Shown here in pieces: positions 45,902 to 57,918 of a stretch of 64,000 bases of DNA. The number at the start of each line of letters is the position of its first letter. Position 1 is the stretch's first letter. Under the pieces are notes generated by a model. That model was not told the origin of the DNA. It saw nothing but the letters and a program-made list of their open reading frames with translations, and ran no database searches. Origin of the DNA: Cyclospora cayetanensis (taxonomy: Eukaryota > Apicomplexa > Conoidasida > Eucoccidiorida > Eimeriidae); contig NW_020312769.1 of assembly GCF_002999335.1 (NCBI RefSeq), forward strand, positions 62,001 through 126,000. Direction: 5' to 3'. A program made the translations under genes and the position numbers.

Positions 45902-48900
45902 CTAGAAATTGGTGTGGTGCAAAAGTCTACGTTTCTCACCATCATCTGCCGCAGAAGCTAGCCGAAGCTGCCTACAAAGGTCCACAAGATCCCTCAATAG
46001 AAAATGGGATTCGTGGCCGTCTTCCCTGACACGGTTCCAACAACGCAGACGCAGAACGAAGCCGCCTTTGCATATGTAACACAAGAACTGACATTCACAA
46101 CTGACCAAATCCAAATACTGTACGCATCACAATGCATAACGAAAAGAGTCGGTGTAAATTTACAATAATTTTGTGCTAACCAGATAATCGCCACCTCGTC
46201 AACCGCAGCTTCAACCAGCTTGACAATTACTACATCGCGTTCAGAAGTCCTGCAGAAGTAAAAATATCTAGAATTCGTAAAGCGCACCATGTCGAGGGGA
46301 ATAGCTGTCCACATAAACTCATGAAAATGATGCAACCCTCCTCTAGCTAGAGGAATATTGCAATAGTCAAATTGAAGTCGATGGATAAAACTGCATCTCA
46401 CCTTAGCCGCTGGCCTTCTAAACCTCTTGACGTGCATTCTCTGCACTTGCATCGCTGCCGTAAAATATCTCCAGAGATTTCGAAAACCTCATTCACCATT
46501 ACCGGGTTGCCTGCATCCAACAGTGTTCAGACGCCCCTAAGGAGTCCTTAAAGAAAGAACAGCGATGTTTACAGGCGCTTGCCTTGCCCTTAAGGATGGA
46601 TAAATATACATGCGTAAATACAGAAGCATTCGGGAGAATGTACAAGCAGAAGGAGTACAATGAAGGAGGCTAGCGATGGGGAGACGGAAGTGGCGGAGCT
46701 TGCCGAGCTCGAGCAATACAGGTAAAATATGCATTGCGTGCCTCCGACCAGTGGGAACAGAAACACTTTGAATCTACAGATCTACACAAGTAGCCAACTT
46801 GGTACAAGGCTATGGAGAAGCAATAGGATGTGCTTCATCGAATATGTGACAGATCATGGTAGGGCCGTTGTGCATGCAAGAAAAAACTCTTGGTAGTAGT
46901 GTAAAAGAGTCTCACCCTCTCCTAGGAGAGCCCTCTCTGGGCGTACAAGAGACACCAGGACCGCGGTTCCATCAGCAGTAACGGAAGGTTGTGGCTTTAA
47001 GGTTCCGAAGTGCCTTGTAGAGAGCTCGCAAGCTACCCTGTCTGCAAGGGAGCGAATAGCACTCCACACCTAAAACGCCAATACAAACAAGTGCTAAATC
47101 GCACGAAGTGCTGCAAGAAGCAAACGCAGAATCGGTCCGCGTGCTTACACAGAAAAGCACACTCCAAGCACGTGGAACAACAGACATCCACTTTGAAGAG
47201 GGAGTCAGCTATATGGCTACATTCAAGGTGAAGAAAGCCCTTCGGCATGGCGATACACATCCTGGTACAACAGTAAGCGCCAACTCACTGGATCTTCAGG
47301 GCCTAGTCTGTCCACAAAGGAATCCCTCGCATCAGGCTGCGGCGACCCTGCGAATGAGATAGAATTGAGTCTTGAATCAAAGGGCAGAACAAGCAACTGT
47401 TGTGCAGCGCTAAGCTCCGCCAACTGCTGTGTCGCTCCTGGGACGCCGTAAAGCTCGTGGCGTTTTTCGCAGCTATCACACGTGAAGTAGGCCATGTTGC
47501 ATACAACTGATAATATCGGGATGGATAGACTTTTCAGCATCATGATACCCCTCTGTGCATCCACCAAGCTGCAGCAAACACGATGGCACAACACCGCGTA
47601 TCTACGAATGCGCTCCGCAGCGGTGCTACAATTGAGACAAATCATGTGTTTGCTGTGTTGGTTCAGCTTTGCAGAAGCTATGGAGTGCCGTGCCAGAAGA
47701 CATAGGGCATGACTTGCATGAGGACGGTATCTATGAATAAATTGCATGGGGGGCAGAATACATGTGGCACCCCATTTAATACCGCATATAGCTTTCAAGT
47801 AGGGTGTGATTTTGTAGATTATGCATTTAACATGAAAAACGCTCTGTTTCCGCTGCCTACCTGAGGGCCTGTGGCGTCGTCACCACAACACAGCCATCAA
47901 GAGGCACCTGCTGCTGCGTAAGAGTAATATGAATATCCCCTGTTCCTGGAGGAAGATCCACCACTAGATAATCCAGTGCCCCCCATCGCGTCCCTGTTAG
48001 CAGCTGCTCCACTACCGAACTAACGAATGGGCCTCTCAAGGCTGAGTAACCCTGGCACACGATCAGCACACGCAAAAATAGACGTAGGAACTCAACTGAG
48101 GAAAAACAGGATTGAGAGGCTCGACTAAGGGAGAGCCTCTGCGCTCCACTGGTGGAAAGTACTAAAAGTCTCACGACTGGAGAGATGCAGGCAGGCGCAC
48201 TTGGTCATGCTCTAAACGCAGGCTTAACGCCTTGACGCTTACCTGTTCATTCTCCTTCGCAATAAAACCATAGGACATGCACTTTATCCCGGATACCATA
48301 AGGGGAAGCATACTCAAATTCGCTTCCTTTGTAGCTGCAGATCTTTGTGCCTGTTCAGCGTTAGCCTTGAGAGGTTCCTTGGCATGAGACCCTTCGTACT
48401 CAATGCGCGTTCGTCTTACCGCCCCTGTTGCCGGTCTGCCTTGCAGCGAATGTGTCGTGTTGTGTTGCGCAGCAGCATCCACTTCCTCCCCCCCGTTGCT
48501 CTCCCCGTCCACATCAAAACGGACTCTGGCTTCCTCCATAGTCAGCAGGGTGGGGAGGCTTGGCCCATATATGTCTGCGTCTAGCAGTCCCACTCTAGCT
48601 CCATTTTTCCTCAGCATCAAAGCAAGAGAAAGTGCAATGGTGCTCTTACCAGAACCTCCTTTGCACGATGCGACTCCAACAACAAACCCGACTTGTCTAA
48701 GGTTGGAGGGTCGACCAGCTGACGCAGCGCGGATATCCACCATCGAGTCCAGGGAGATCCTTACCTGCAGACGCGAAAGCAAAAGCAAGGAACACCACTG
48801 AAAACCAGGAGGATACATGAGCCTGAGCTCCGCAGACAGACGAACAAAAGAAGGCTGTCTCGCAGAAACGAGCGACAACGCACTGAGCAAGATAGGCTTT

Positions 48901-49482
48901 ATTGCACATATTTAGTGTTCTTTCTGCTCTTTTAGCTGCTTCAGGGAAGCCTCTTACCTCTTTAACCCAGGGCAAGCGCCGCACAGCAGCCTCCGCTTCG
49001 TCCCGTATGTGGCCTTTGAAGGGGCAGGCGGGAGTTGTGAGACGCAAACAAAACTGAACATTTCTACCTCCCACCTCTTCTTTACCAATCTCCAGGTCAC
49101 TTACAAAGCCAAGAGCCACAATATCCCGCCCAATATCCGGGTCCTTCACCTGAGAGGAGCAAAAAAAGGAAAGATGCAGGCAGAGGTGAAGCTTGGAAGA
49201 GTCTAGAACAAGCCTGTAGCTACCAATTCCCCAGCAGGCGGCAGATCCTCCCTTGGCCAGCATGGGCCCCATGTGCAACTGCTAAGATAAAAAGAGATGC
49301 CTCACCTGCCGCAGCTGCTCAAGTACTTCTTCGTGTATGTGGAGCACTGGCGATCGACTGGGGGCTTCAGCGTGCTTATCATCTACGCAACACGAGTCAC
49401 TTGCGTCCTGTTTAACTTGTTGTGCCAAAGCCGTGGACCCCTGGTAAAGGATGAACTCAGCGTCCAGAAGCTCAGGATCCAT
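45902..49482 (-). CDS. HCF101: HCF101-like Fe-S carrier: MIP18 + Mrp P-loop ATPase + DUF971
   Basis: Nine exons: 49482-49306, 49149-48958, 48764-48243, 48051-47861, 47568-47289, 47069-46916, 46510-46402, 46249-46181, 46025-45902, giving 605 residues. Domains: MIP18/DUF59 about 50-123 (VKDPDIGRDIVALGFV, TPACPFKGHI); Mrp/NBP35-type ATPase from about 145, with deviant Walker A GVASCKGGSGKST (153-165), switch GLLDADIYGPSLP and Walker B LDYLVVDLPPGTGD; C-x2-C in FTCDSCEKRH near 391-394; and a C-terminal DUF971 with RCKCREC and IIWEDGHESHFLL. This three-domain order is that of plant HCF101, a scaffold delivering 4Fe-4S clusters; coccidian homologues are reported in the cytosolic Fe-S pathway. No clear transit peptide is seen, which fits a cytosolic site. 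The N-terminal start is the first ATG in frame. Confidence 0.93.
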
Positions 49483-50574
49483 TGACACGGTAATGTGAGG
49501 AGGACTTTTTCGAGCATCTAAGCGGCCCCAAAATAGCCAGGCGCAACGAAACTGCTTCTACTTTTGTGAACAGTTTCCAAGAGGAGCCACTAATAAGGCT
49601 CATTTAAACCTTCTCCAATGTTACCATGAAGCACAGTTGGGAGCTTAGTTGAGAGTTATTCCGAAGGAGTCAATGAAAAGGACCACCTGAAGCAGCTGGT
49701 AACGTGGATCGCCAAATATGCTTGCGGGAGGAGTGCTAGAAACTTAAGCCACTTGCAAACTAGAAGGTATGCAGCGAGAGGCTATAAAACAATTAGTGAA
49801 TAGCCCTGTCATTCCGCCAAATACGGTAAAAACTACCGAAGGACGATGAGTGCGGTTAATGGGCTGCTGGGTCGCACAGAAGCTGGCTAGGGCTTCCCAA
49901 CAAGGCAGTTCCTCTGCTGGTCAATGTTCGAAAAAATTGCTTCCTTGTTCTCACTTGAAAGAGTAACTACCACTTTAAAAACACTTTTTGTGTGGCGCTC
50001 CTCCTGCGGGCTTGCATGCGGCATAGCTCCACTCGATCACGTTATCACGGTACGACGATTGGTACTTTCGCTTCTTGAAATGTTAAAAAAGGCATGCCTG
50101 CTTTAATGAGCAAATGAATATAGGGAGGCTGGCTAGCTCCTTGCTGGTATAATCGTCGGGGCCTGGTGGCAGAGCAGCGATGGTGCAATTTCACCTTGTA
50201 AAAGGTAAGATCCTGAAGCCGTAATCCATCGGCTTCCCACCCTCCTACTCTACCCAGTTTACCTCGCGTCACACAGACTATTAAAATTTGCCCAGCAAAA
50301 TGAGAAGCTGTAAACAAAAGCCAGACTACTAGAAAAACTGCCTTGTGTCAAGCATTGCAGTGCACCGGTCCTAGAGCCGAATAAAGCAAGCTGTTTATTA
50401 AATGAAATGCCTGCCCCACCTACTGTGGACGATCATCAGATGGTCTGCTTTCTATCTTAATTCCAGAAGTTGCTTTCTGGGCAAAAAGAGAACGGATATT
50501 CAGGGTTCGGCACTTCTTTTATCAGGAAACATAGTAGAACTACAGGATCCTACATAACACAGTGGTGCAACGAA
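49483..50574. other. Divergent spacer between HCF101-like and coiled-coil genes
   Basis: About 1.1 kb holding both promoters. No open frame with support and no nameable element. Confidence 0.4.
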
Positions 50575-53394
50575 GATGACAGCGAAGCGGGATGCGTCAG
50601 ACGCTGACCTCGCGGAGCCACTTCATTCTCACACGGTGCAAAAAGCACAAGGGTCGAAGGAAGGACACGACATGGTGCGGCTCTGCTCGCTCATTTGCGC
50701 CAGTTATGTCCATTGAAACAGGCTATAACCTGAAAAGGAAAAGCCGCATAATAAAGCGACCATGGGATAAAAACGGGAAACACTTTACTCTGTATGGTGT
50801 TGGAGCAAATGCTGCACGGTTTTGCCTATCGCTGTTTCAGTGGTTGTGCCAGTATGAAAGAGCCAGACGGGCTTCCAATTCGAACTGGGAAGATGGAGGG
50901 GAGGAAGACCCCGGTTCGCAATTTCCAGAAGATTTGCACAGCCTGGAGCACCGAATGGCGACCATCAGGCAAACACACAAGGCAATTGTAAGAGCTATAG
51001 ATGCTGCTCAAGGCAACGTGGTCAAGATGATACAAGGTAATATTAATTTGTGTTAGTGCTCTACTGCATTAAAGGCACCTAATATGGGTGACCAGGCGAG
51101 CTGGGAGTTTGCAATTTATGAAGAAAAGCGCAGAACTCACCGCAGGGGGGCGTGGATCAAGGTATTGCGACTATTTAACTCGTGTGAGCCAATGCGTCGC
51201 AGATCAGGAGAACCAGTATTTGCGTGCATTCAAAATACGGTCCGCTCACTAATGTGGCCTTTCGATATCAGCAGACGAGTCACATCTCCAAATATTAAAT
51301 TGGACAGCTTTTGCACAGGGAGAACTGTTTGAAGCAGACATTGCTGCCTTGCATGTGCGTTTTACCGTATAGGACCCAGGAGATTTTAGAGCAAGCGAAA
51401 AAGCTTCAACAGGTAGGACTTACCAGTCTCTGAACCAAGGGCCTACATGGTAGTGATTCGGCTAGAAACTTAGAACACGAAACAATGCGTTAATCACCCC
51501 ATCAATCGGGGTACCTATATTAGCTAGCTAGCCGAATTCGCACCGACTCTGTTATCAGACCGACGTTTTAGCAACCCACGCTAAGGCCTCCTCTATGCTT
51601 TAAGGGCGAACACCCCTTTGACGAAGCTGCTTAAACTTTTGCTTGACCAGAGCCAAAAATCCCCTGTAGAGATAGAGACCTTGCACCGAATGCTAACAAC
51701 AACCCTTCAAGAAGCAGAAGAAGGAGCGAAGCACTTTTCGGCTTTGAATCAAACTCTGGTACGCTGAGGCAGCGTAGCGCAACGACTCATACTGCACAAG
51801 AATATTCGTTTTTATCTTTGACGGGAAAATTCGCGTTTCCGAGTTCCTGTCCCTTTTCGTGCAATCAAGAAGTACCAGTACTAAAGCTTCGAGTATGCGT
51901 TCTATTTTGCTTCAGATGGCAAAAAACGCGCAACTAATTACAGACAACCAAATTTTGCAGGAGCAAAATGATATTCTTCTACGAGAAAGGGCCATTCAGA
52001 AGAGGCAAAAAGAGAAACAAGGTGAATACCGCTTTTAGGATGCACAGTATACGATCGGGTTTCCTGGTAGACGATGAAATGAATGCCCGCCCTTACAATC
52101 ATTTTCCGTTAGGGGTGAGCTCCGTTCATAGGCCACTAAATTTAAAGCGTAGCACCCGGTTACCAAAACGTATACTCCCTTTTATCATTGTGTACACATA
52201 CTGCAATGCAATTCTACCCTGTTTTGGATCCACGGCCACAGCTCGAAAAGAGCCCAATAGCCCTCGCAAAGGAGACCGGCAGGCCCCTATGCAGCTTACG
52301 CCAGACGTATCGCCTCGTTTGGCGGGCCCTCCATTAACACCGAGGACACTTGCGAAGGTTAAGGCAACTATTCGCCAGTGTTCGAAGACCCGCGACTACG
52401 GTATCGTAGCCCAAAGATGAAAATTAATCCTGTACAAATTTCGTTTTTGTGATTTTCAAGGAATTAAACTAGTTCGCTTCCCCTGTGCTGCGAGCAGAGA
52501 GAGAATTGAAAATGAGGGCCGAAATATCCCGCTTGCGCGATCTTTGCAATAAGCAGAAGCGCGAGCTACTGATACTAAAAGCCACGGACGGCCGTCGAGT
52601 GGAACTCGAGATACTTTTGAAGCAATGGTGGGCTGGCTGTCTTACCCGAGCATACATACTTATATGTTAAAATTGGGGCATTCCAGCAGCACTGCTAAGT
52701 CTGCACCTGCTTAAAGATATCGATGTACGCATATCATTTTATGCGCGCTTGTAGAGCTCTGCATTCGACATGGTTTGCGGGCTGTCTGATCAGTTTGCTG
52801 GATGTAAAAGCCCGCCTAGCTGGCAAGCGGAAGAGTTCAACGGCAAGTCTACAGTGGTTAGGGTGGACTGCATGCACAGCATCAAATCCTAAAATAGTTT
52901 CTTGTGAAAGATGTCAAATTTGCTTTGCTCAGAGTACAAGTAGCTTCGACCCCAAGACCTCGCGAGAAAGCGAGGCGGTAGGAAGGGAACTGTCCGTGGC
53001 CGCCAGAGATGAAGTGTTACGGAAGCTACTAAGGACGCAGCAGTGAGAAAACCTTGCTCTAGTACTGTACCCGACGTGAGCCGTTACCTGTATGCTCTTA
53101 GGGCTTGTCGAACTTTTTGAATTTTCTCCGTGTACAGGGACAACGGGGGACGCACCAAAGGACTGCGAGGCGACTCCTGTTGTGTGATATCCTTAACTTA
53201 ACATTGCATTTGTGTTCGAGTGCTGGTTTTGTGACATCAGGGTGATCAGGTTGCTACATCAAATTGTGACGGCAACGAGCCCAGTTAGTAACTTAGACTT
53301 CTCTTGGTTAGAGGATGAAAACAGCGACATGGAATCAGAATCCGCTGCAGGAGTAGTCCCTCCTCAAGCAGACTCGAAATCCAAAAAGAGATAA
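50575..53394 (+). CDS. Multi-exon coiled-coil protein, family not recognised
   Basis: Clear exons at 50575-50673 and 50841-51036 are followed by a series of short exons with good GT-AG ends. Near 51400 one reads EILEQAKKLQQ; near 51660, VEIETLHRMLTTTLQEAEEG; near 51920, MAKNAQLITDNQILQEQND; near 52230, NSPRKG, LTPDVSPRL and LTPRTLAKVK; near 52490, ELKMRAEISRLRDL. The C-terminal exons end DEVLRKLLRTQQ and 53241-53394, with an acidic then Lys-rich tail (WLEDENSDMESES, KSKKR). Heptad-like leucines predict long coiled coils, interrupted by a Ser/Thr-Pro segment that could be phosphorylated. A cytoskeletal, centrosomal or kinetochore role is conceivable but unproven. Exons near 51130 and 52700-52900 have competing boundaries. 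Confidence 0.6.
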
Positions 53395-56300
53395 TATCAT
53401 AGGAGGATGTTCGAAGAGCCACCCAAGGATCAAAATCACAGTCTATGCAGGCTGAAACATGTCGCCAGCTGAGCAAGCACAACTAGGGGCGGGATAACCA
53501 ATTGTCCTCAAGCTTCTACAGTGTATAACTAACTCTCTTTATGAAATCTTTAGTTTTTGCCTTCACGGTAGCCATTTTCGACGTCTGAGTTTCACGCCAA
53601 AAAGCATCTGGAAGTTCCAACAGTTTTTAACTACCAGTGCACGTGCTGAGCAAAATCGGGGTGCTGCATGACACAATGGCTTAACTGGCCTCCAAAGTAA
53701 AATTATTGCTAAATGGCGCACTTTTAGGAAAAAGGATGCACTAAATAATCCGAGCACTGCAGGGGGTCAGGAAGAGTGTCTGCCTTCAGTGCAATTGATT
53801 ATGATTAACGCAGCTATTTCTCCCCACACGACAGGAGTGGAAGTCTTGCTTGACGGAGCTGGCGTGGCTACTGTTAGTGAATATAGTTGAAAGGTGGGAC
53901 AAACCAAACTCCAGCGGGTCATGCAAAACTGAGGGCACTAACAGCCGAATATGTGGAAACGCATGTGCAATGTCAAGGGAATGCGTGAACGAAAATTGCG
54001 TGGAGCATGCAGCGCAGCTCCATTAGTCACAGGGGGAGTCAGATATAGGCTTCCAGCCATAATTTGAATGTTACATGGCTGGACTGAAGACGAAAGTCGG
54101 CACATAGTGTTTGTAGCATTGAGAGAGGCTGCTGGAGTACAACGAAGGGAGGAGGATATTCAAAAGTGTTGCCCAACAGCCTGCACTCCATCACGCAAGC
54201 CTGCTGATGTACAACTAAAGGAGCGCATCTAGGCTTCTTCAGTATAGCTTATGCTCCCATATAAACTACAGGATCATGATGTCACTGTGTTCTATCCTAC
54301 GATATCTGTAAAGACGCTAATGCAGCTGTGTTGCCTCCGGTGCTTCTATAAGGCAAAAATGCTCCCAAGCTAGGTGTCAGATCAGGCAGAAGATTATGGG
54401 GCAGGCGAATCTTTCATAATTTTATAATACCCTGGGCAACCTGTACTTGAGGCCCTCGTGAAATTGACATTTATTTAGATCTTCGAAGAGACTTCCAGTG
54501 CCGCGGCCCGTGTTGACACTTTGGCAATTAGTTATTGTAATTAAGGTTATGGAATTCTACCAAAATCACTTCTGTTAAATCGATGAGTTCCCATTCTCCT
54601 ACGCGCGATTTGCGTCGATCCCCGGTGAGACACCGTGCTGTACGCTAATGCATCCCAATAAGGTGTTACTGTCACAAATATTTAACCTTATACATTTCGC
54701 CCTTCCTGACTCGAAAATTGTTTCTTGCCGGAGGCAACAGGCCACCCGGAACTCAGTGCAGTTTAGCAACGCAGCACCGTCCGTCCAACTAATGGACTCG
54801 CGTATGAACCACAGCTTAGCCAATAATCTTGCCTGGTCCAAGACCCTCTGGGGTTTCTACAAGCAAGACTTCAACTACCAATTAGTCCGACCCGCAGGCT
54901 GTCCTCTCAGGATTACGAGAAGTGCACATAGTTATTCAAACGCTTCCAATTAGTATTCAGTCGGCGGCTCACTCTTGTGTTAGCCAGTCACGCTTATAGG
55001 AGGTTTTATTGATTGAGATGCAACGTAGACTTCGTTGGTGGAGGGTTAAGAGGGGAGTGAGTGCCAAGCAATAGCAAAGCTGAAGCATGCTATCAAGAAA
55101 CAGGTATGTTGGAATGCCCCGAAAAGACTAGCTTGAACTTAGTCAAGCTGATAAATTCATGTAGGCCACCACTTGCACGTAGTAGGATGATTGATGTATC
55201 ACGAACTCAGGATAGTGAGGAGTCCTCTTACGCGGTCTTCAGAGAAGGCCAATTCAGGGGTACCGGCAATTGCGCTACTGCTGTACCTGAGTCAGCAAGC
55301 GGTATCTTTTCGCTCAAGAAGGCATAATCCTGTTGGGCCCCCCCAAATTCGGTCACGCGCTGAATGCTACGGAGTTTTACTTCCTCCAAGCTGGGAGATA
55401 ACATTATTGGAACTGCTTGGCAAGAGCGGTGATAAGGGGAGACAACGTGGCCCTTTGAAGCATATAAGCGTATCAGGATAGGCACATAGCTTTAGAACCA
55501 CCGTGACACTTCTTTTACGGTCTTTACAAAGCGACATTTTTGCGTCACACATCAAAACACGTAAGAAAGTTAAAAAGTGTTTCCAAACGCGCTGCCCTCG
55601 TCCTCTCCCTCACCCTTTCCCTGTTTTAGAGATAAAAGAGATGCACTGTGCAGTTAGCGCGTACCTGTTGTTTTCAGGCACACTGAGCACATGCACATCG
55701 CCGCGCCCAATAACAACATGGTAAGGCCCTAGGCATGCAGTCATCCATCATTGATGTATCCTGTTTTGCAACAAAAAGGGTGCCAGAACAGCCAAATAAT
55801 ACAATTTTAAGGTCTTCATTATAAACTGTCGAAGTGAAGCATGGAACGCCGAATCCACTGACCATCCGCCCGGCCTTGGTCGAGTTCAACTGGGCATGAT
55901 GTATGCCGAAAAAATGGCAAAGCAGACATGGGGGGAAGAACCAAGCTAAATGAAGGCCTAAAAGGCAGGCAAACAACCTACAACATCAAAGCGAGGGGTA
56001 ACAACACTTTTTGCGAATACCATTGGGACTAGCGGCAGGCAGTGGAAGTTCTCTCCCAAAATCGTCATATATTTTCGCGGAAGAGACATGATTAGTGACT
56101 AAGAAGGAAGAATCATGTATCTCATCAAGAAATTATGCCTCGAAGGGGCGTCTTACTCTTTTTGGAGCGCTCTGCCTTTCAATACAGACCTACTTGTGCC
56201 AGCACAAACCTCAGCATCCCACACGGGTTCCAATTATAGAACGGATGCATCTTGACCCGAGTTCAACCCAGGAACTCGTCCACATCAAGCGTGAAAAAAC

Positions 56301-56497
56301 GCTTTGAACTCATACACGCGAATTATAAAGGCAGACTCCAGTAACTAACAGAAGCCCTAGCTGCTTGCCACGCTCTCGGCGCTCGCAGAGTCGATGCGGT
56401 TGCTCGAGTCCACACAGCCGGCCCCGTTGGTTCCAACTCGCTGGCACTCATCCTCTCTTCTCTTGCACTAGTTCACGCATTAGGCAGCCCCATTAGG
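53395..56497. other. 3.1 kb spacer, no supported gene
   Basis: Short frames on both strands (for example 54648-54953 plus, 55674-55976 minus) without motif or splice context. The right end is upstream of the alveolin gene. Confidence 0.45.
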
Positions 56498-56656
56498 CTA
56501 TTTTTGCATCTCTTCTATCAGCTCTTCTGGAAAGAATCTTTTGACTGCGTCGTCTTCCTCGCTGCGAAGGCCAGGCGGCAACGGTGACGACAGCGAGCCG
56601 TCGGCCGTAGCCTTACGCGGGCTACGGAGCCCCGGCGATCTAGCTTTTTGCTGCAT
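56498..56656 (-). CDS. Possible 52-residue protein upstream of alveolin
   Basis: An ATG-started minus frame of GC-richer DNA reading QKARSPGLRSPRKA at the start and DDAVKRFFPEELIEEMQK at the end. It is basic, then acidic and amphipathic. It lies 50 bases from the alveolin start, head to head. It may be a short real gene, an exon, or a chance frame in a GC-rich promoter. Confidence 0.25.
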   Translation of the reverse strand: MQQKARSPGLRSPRKATADGSLSSPLPPGLRSEEDDAVKRFFPEELIEEMQK

Positions 56657-56706
56657 TATTGAAGCGCATTTACACCTTAGCTGCTTTACACACTTCTTTA
56701 GTAGCA

Positions 56707-57918
56707 ATGGATAGCGTACAGAGTGGCAGCGCCACGCCAAGGGGCGTTGGTGTCAGCACCGCAAGCCACCAGCCAATCCACTCGCTGCCCCAAGTCGGCG
56801 GTGGATTCCACAACATGATGAGCCAGGCGTCCATGATGGGGGGGCCTTTCATACCTGGAAGTTTTCATGGAAGTGACGGAGCCGCAACACCGAATGCGAG
56901 TTGTGGGCCTTGCTGCTATGCAGAACCTCCGCTGATGCACCAGCCAAGCCATGGCTTGTGGACTTGGAGTCGGGATGGACGCCTCAAATTGACATGCGAA
57001 CAACCTATTGTGCCAGTTCCAGTTATTCAAGAGATCCACCGCCGTGATAAAATAATTGAAGTGCCTCAAGTAGACGTTGTGGATGCCGTGAAGCCCAGGG
57101 TGTACAACCAGGGAGTAGAACATGAGGTTCCGAAGATGCGCATTGATGCTCAGCCAGTCAATATTGACATTCCTAAATATAAATATGTTGAGAGGGAAGT
57201 TCTGGTTCCCATTGTAACAGGGTACACGCACAAGTTTGTTCCCAAATGGGAGATCAGGGAAGTGCCCCGCCCTGTAGTAAAATACGTGGGGGAGCAAGAA
57301 ACCATTGAAGTGGAGGTTCCTCAGGTAAAGTTTGTGGACAGGGTGGTTGAAAAGGAAGTTGTGGTTGATACAATCGAAAAGAAGGTGCCGAAGATAATAG
57401 AAGTCCCTAAGTATGTCGACACGGTCAAGTATGTCTGGAAGCCCGTAGAGAAGGTTGTGCACGTTGAGAGGTTTGTGCCAAAGTTCGATGTATCTCTTGA
57501 GTGCCCTGCTCCTCTCATCGTGCCATATCCCGTCCAGAAAGTCACGGAAATGCCGGCTGTCATGGTGCGGAAGGCTCCGGCCGAGATGCAGGAAACAGAG
57601 GTGGAGGTCGTGTCCCCGGATGGGACAGTGCGCGTTCCTGAGGAATATATACGCGAATACAAAAAAGCAAAGGCTCACGAGGGAGGCTTTCTCTGTCAGA
57701 CAATGGAGTGCTGTGGAGCAGACAAGGAAGACGAAGTGCTGTACTCAGAGGGGGATCTTACATGGATGCAACGGGAGGAAGAACAGTCGTCCAGCGGAGA
57801 GCGACGCCAGCACTCTGCGGAGGGATCCATCGAGAGCGCGCAACCAGGAGCTGTGTTAACGAGACCTCCGAAAGAAGACGCCCGCCAGCGCAGCGGGGAA
57901 GCAGACGAAGCCCAGTAG
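56707..57918 (+). CDS. Alveolin (inner membrane complex protein)
   Basis: A single-exon protein of 403 residues. The central part, about 105-290, is a run of short Val/Pro/Glu/Lys repeats typical of alveolins: EVPQVDVVDAV, HEVPKMRIDA, VPKWEIREVPRPVVKYV, VEVPQVKFVDRVVEKEV, KVPKIIEVPKYVD. Alveolins form the filament meshwork under the IMC membranes of apicomplexans and give the pellicle its shape and strength. The flanks are typical variable regions: the N-terminus is Gly/Met/His-rich and contains GPCCYAEPP, and the tail contains TMECCGADKED before an acidic, repeat-free end. The two CC pairs are candidate palmitoylation sites. The start is the first ATG, since the longer open frame begins at TTG. 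Which numbered IMC protein it matches was not determined. Confidence 0.95.
   Translation: MDSVQSGSATPRGVGVSTASHQPIHSLPQVGGGFHNMMSQASMMGGPFIPGSFHGSDGAATPNASCGPCCYAEPPLMHQPSHGLWTWSRDGRLKLTCEQPIVPVPVIQEIHRRDKIIEVPQVDVVDAVKPRVYNQGVEHEVPKMRIDAQPVNIDIPKYKYVEREVLVPIVTGYTHKFVPKWEIREVPRPVVKYVGEQETIEVEVPQVKFVDRVVEKEVVVDTIEKKVPKIIEVPKYVDTVKYVWKPVEKVVHVERFVPKFDVSLECPAPLIVPYPVQKVTEMPAVMVRKAPAEMQETEVEVVSPDGTVRVPEEYIREYKKAKAHEGGFLCQTMECCGADKEDEVLYSEGDLTWMQREEEQSSSGERRQHSAEGSIESAQPGAVLTRPPKEDARQRSGEADEAQ

Noticed and set aside
51500..51540. CTAGCTAGCTAG-like alternation as a possible repeat or recombination site
   Set aside because: Very short and not repeated elsewhere in the window.
56698..57678. Long minus-strand frame (326 codons) opposite the alveolin gene
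   Set aside because: A shadow frame caused by the repetitive Val/Glu/Lys codons of alveolin. The plus strand carries the recognisable repeats.
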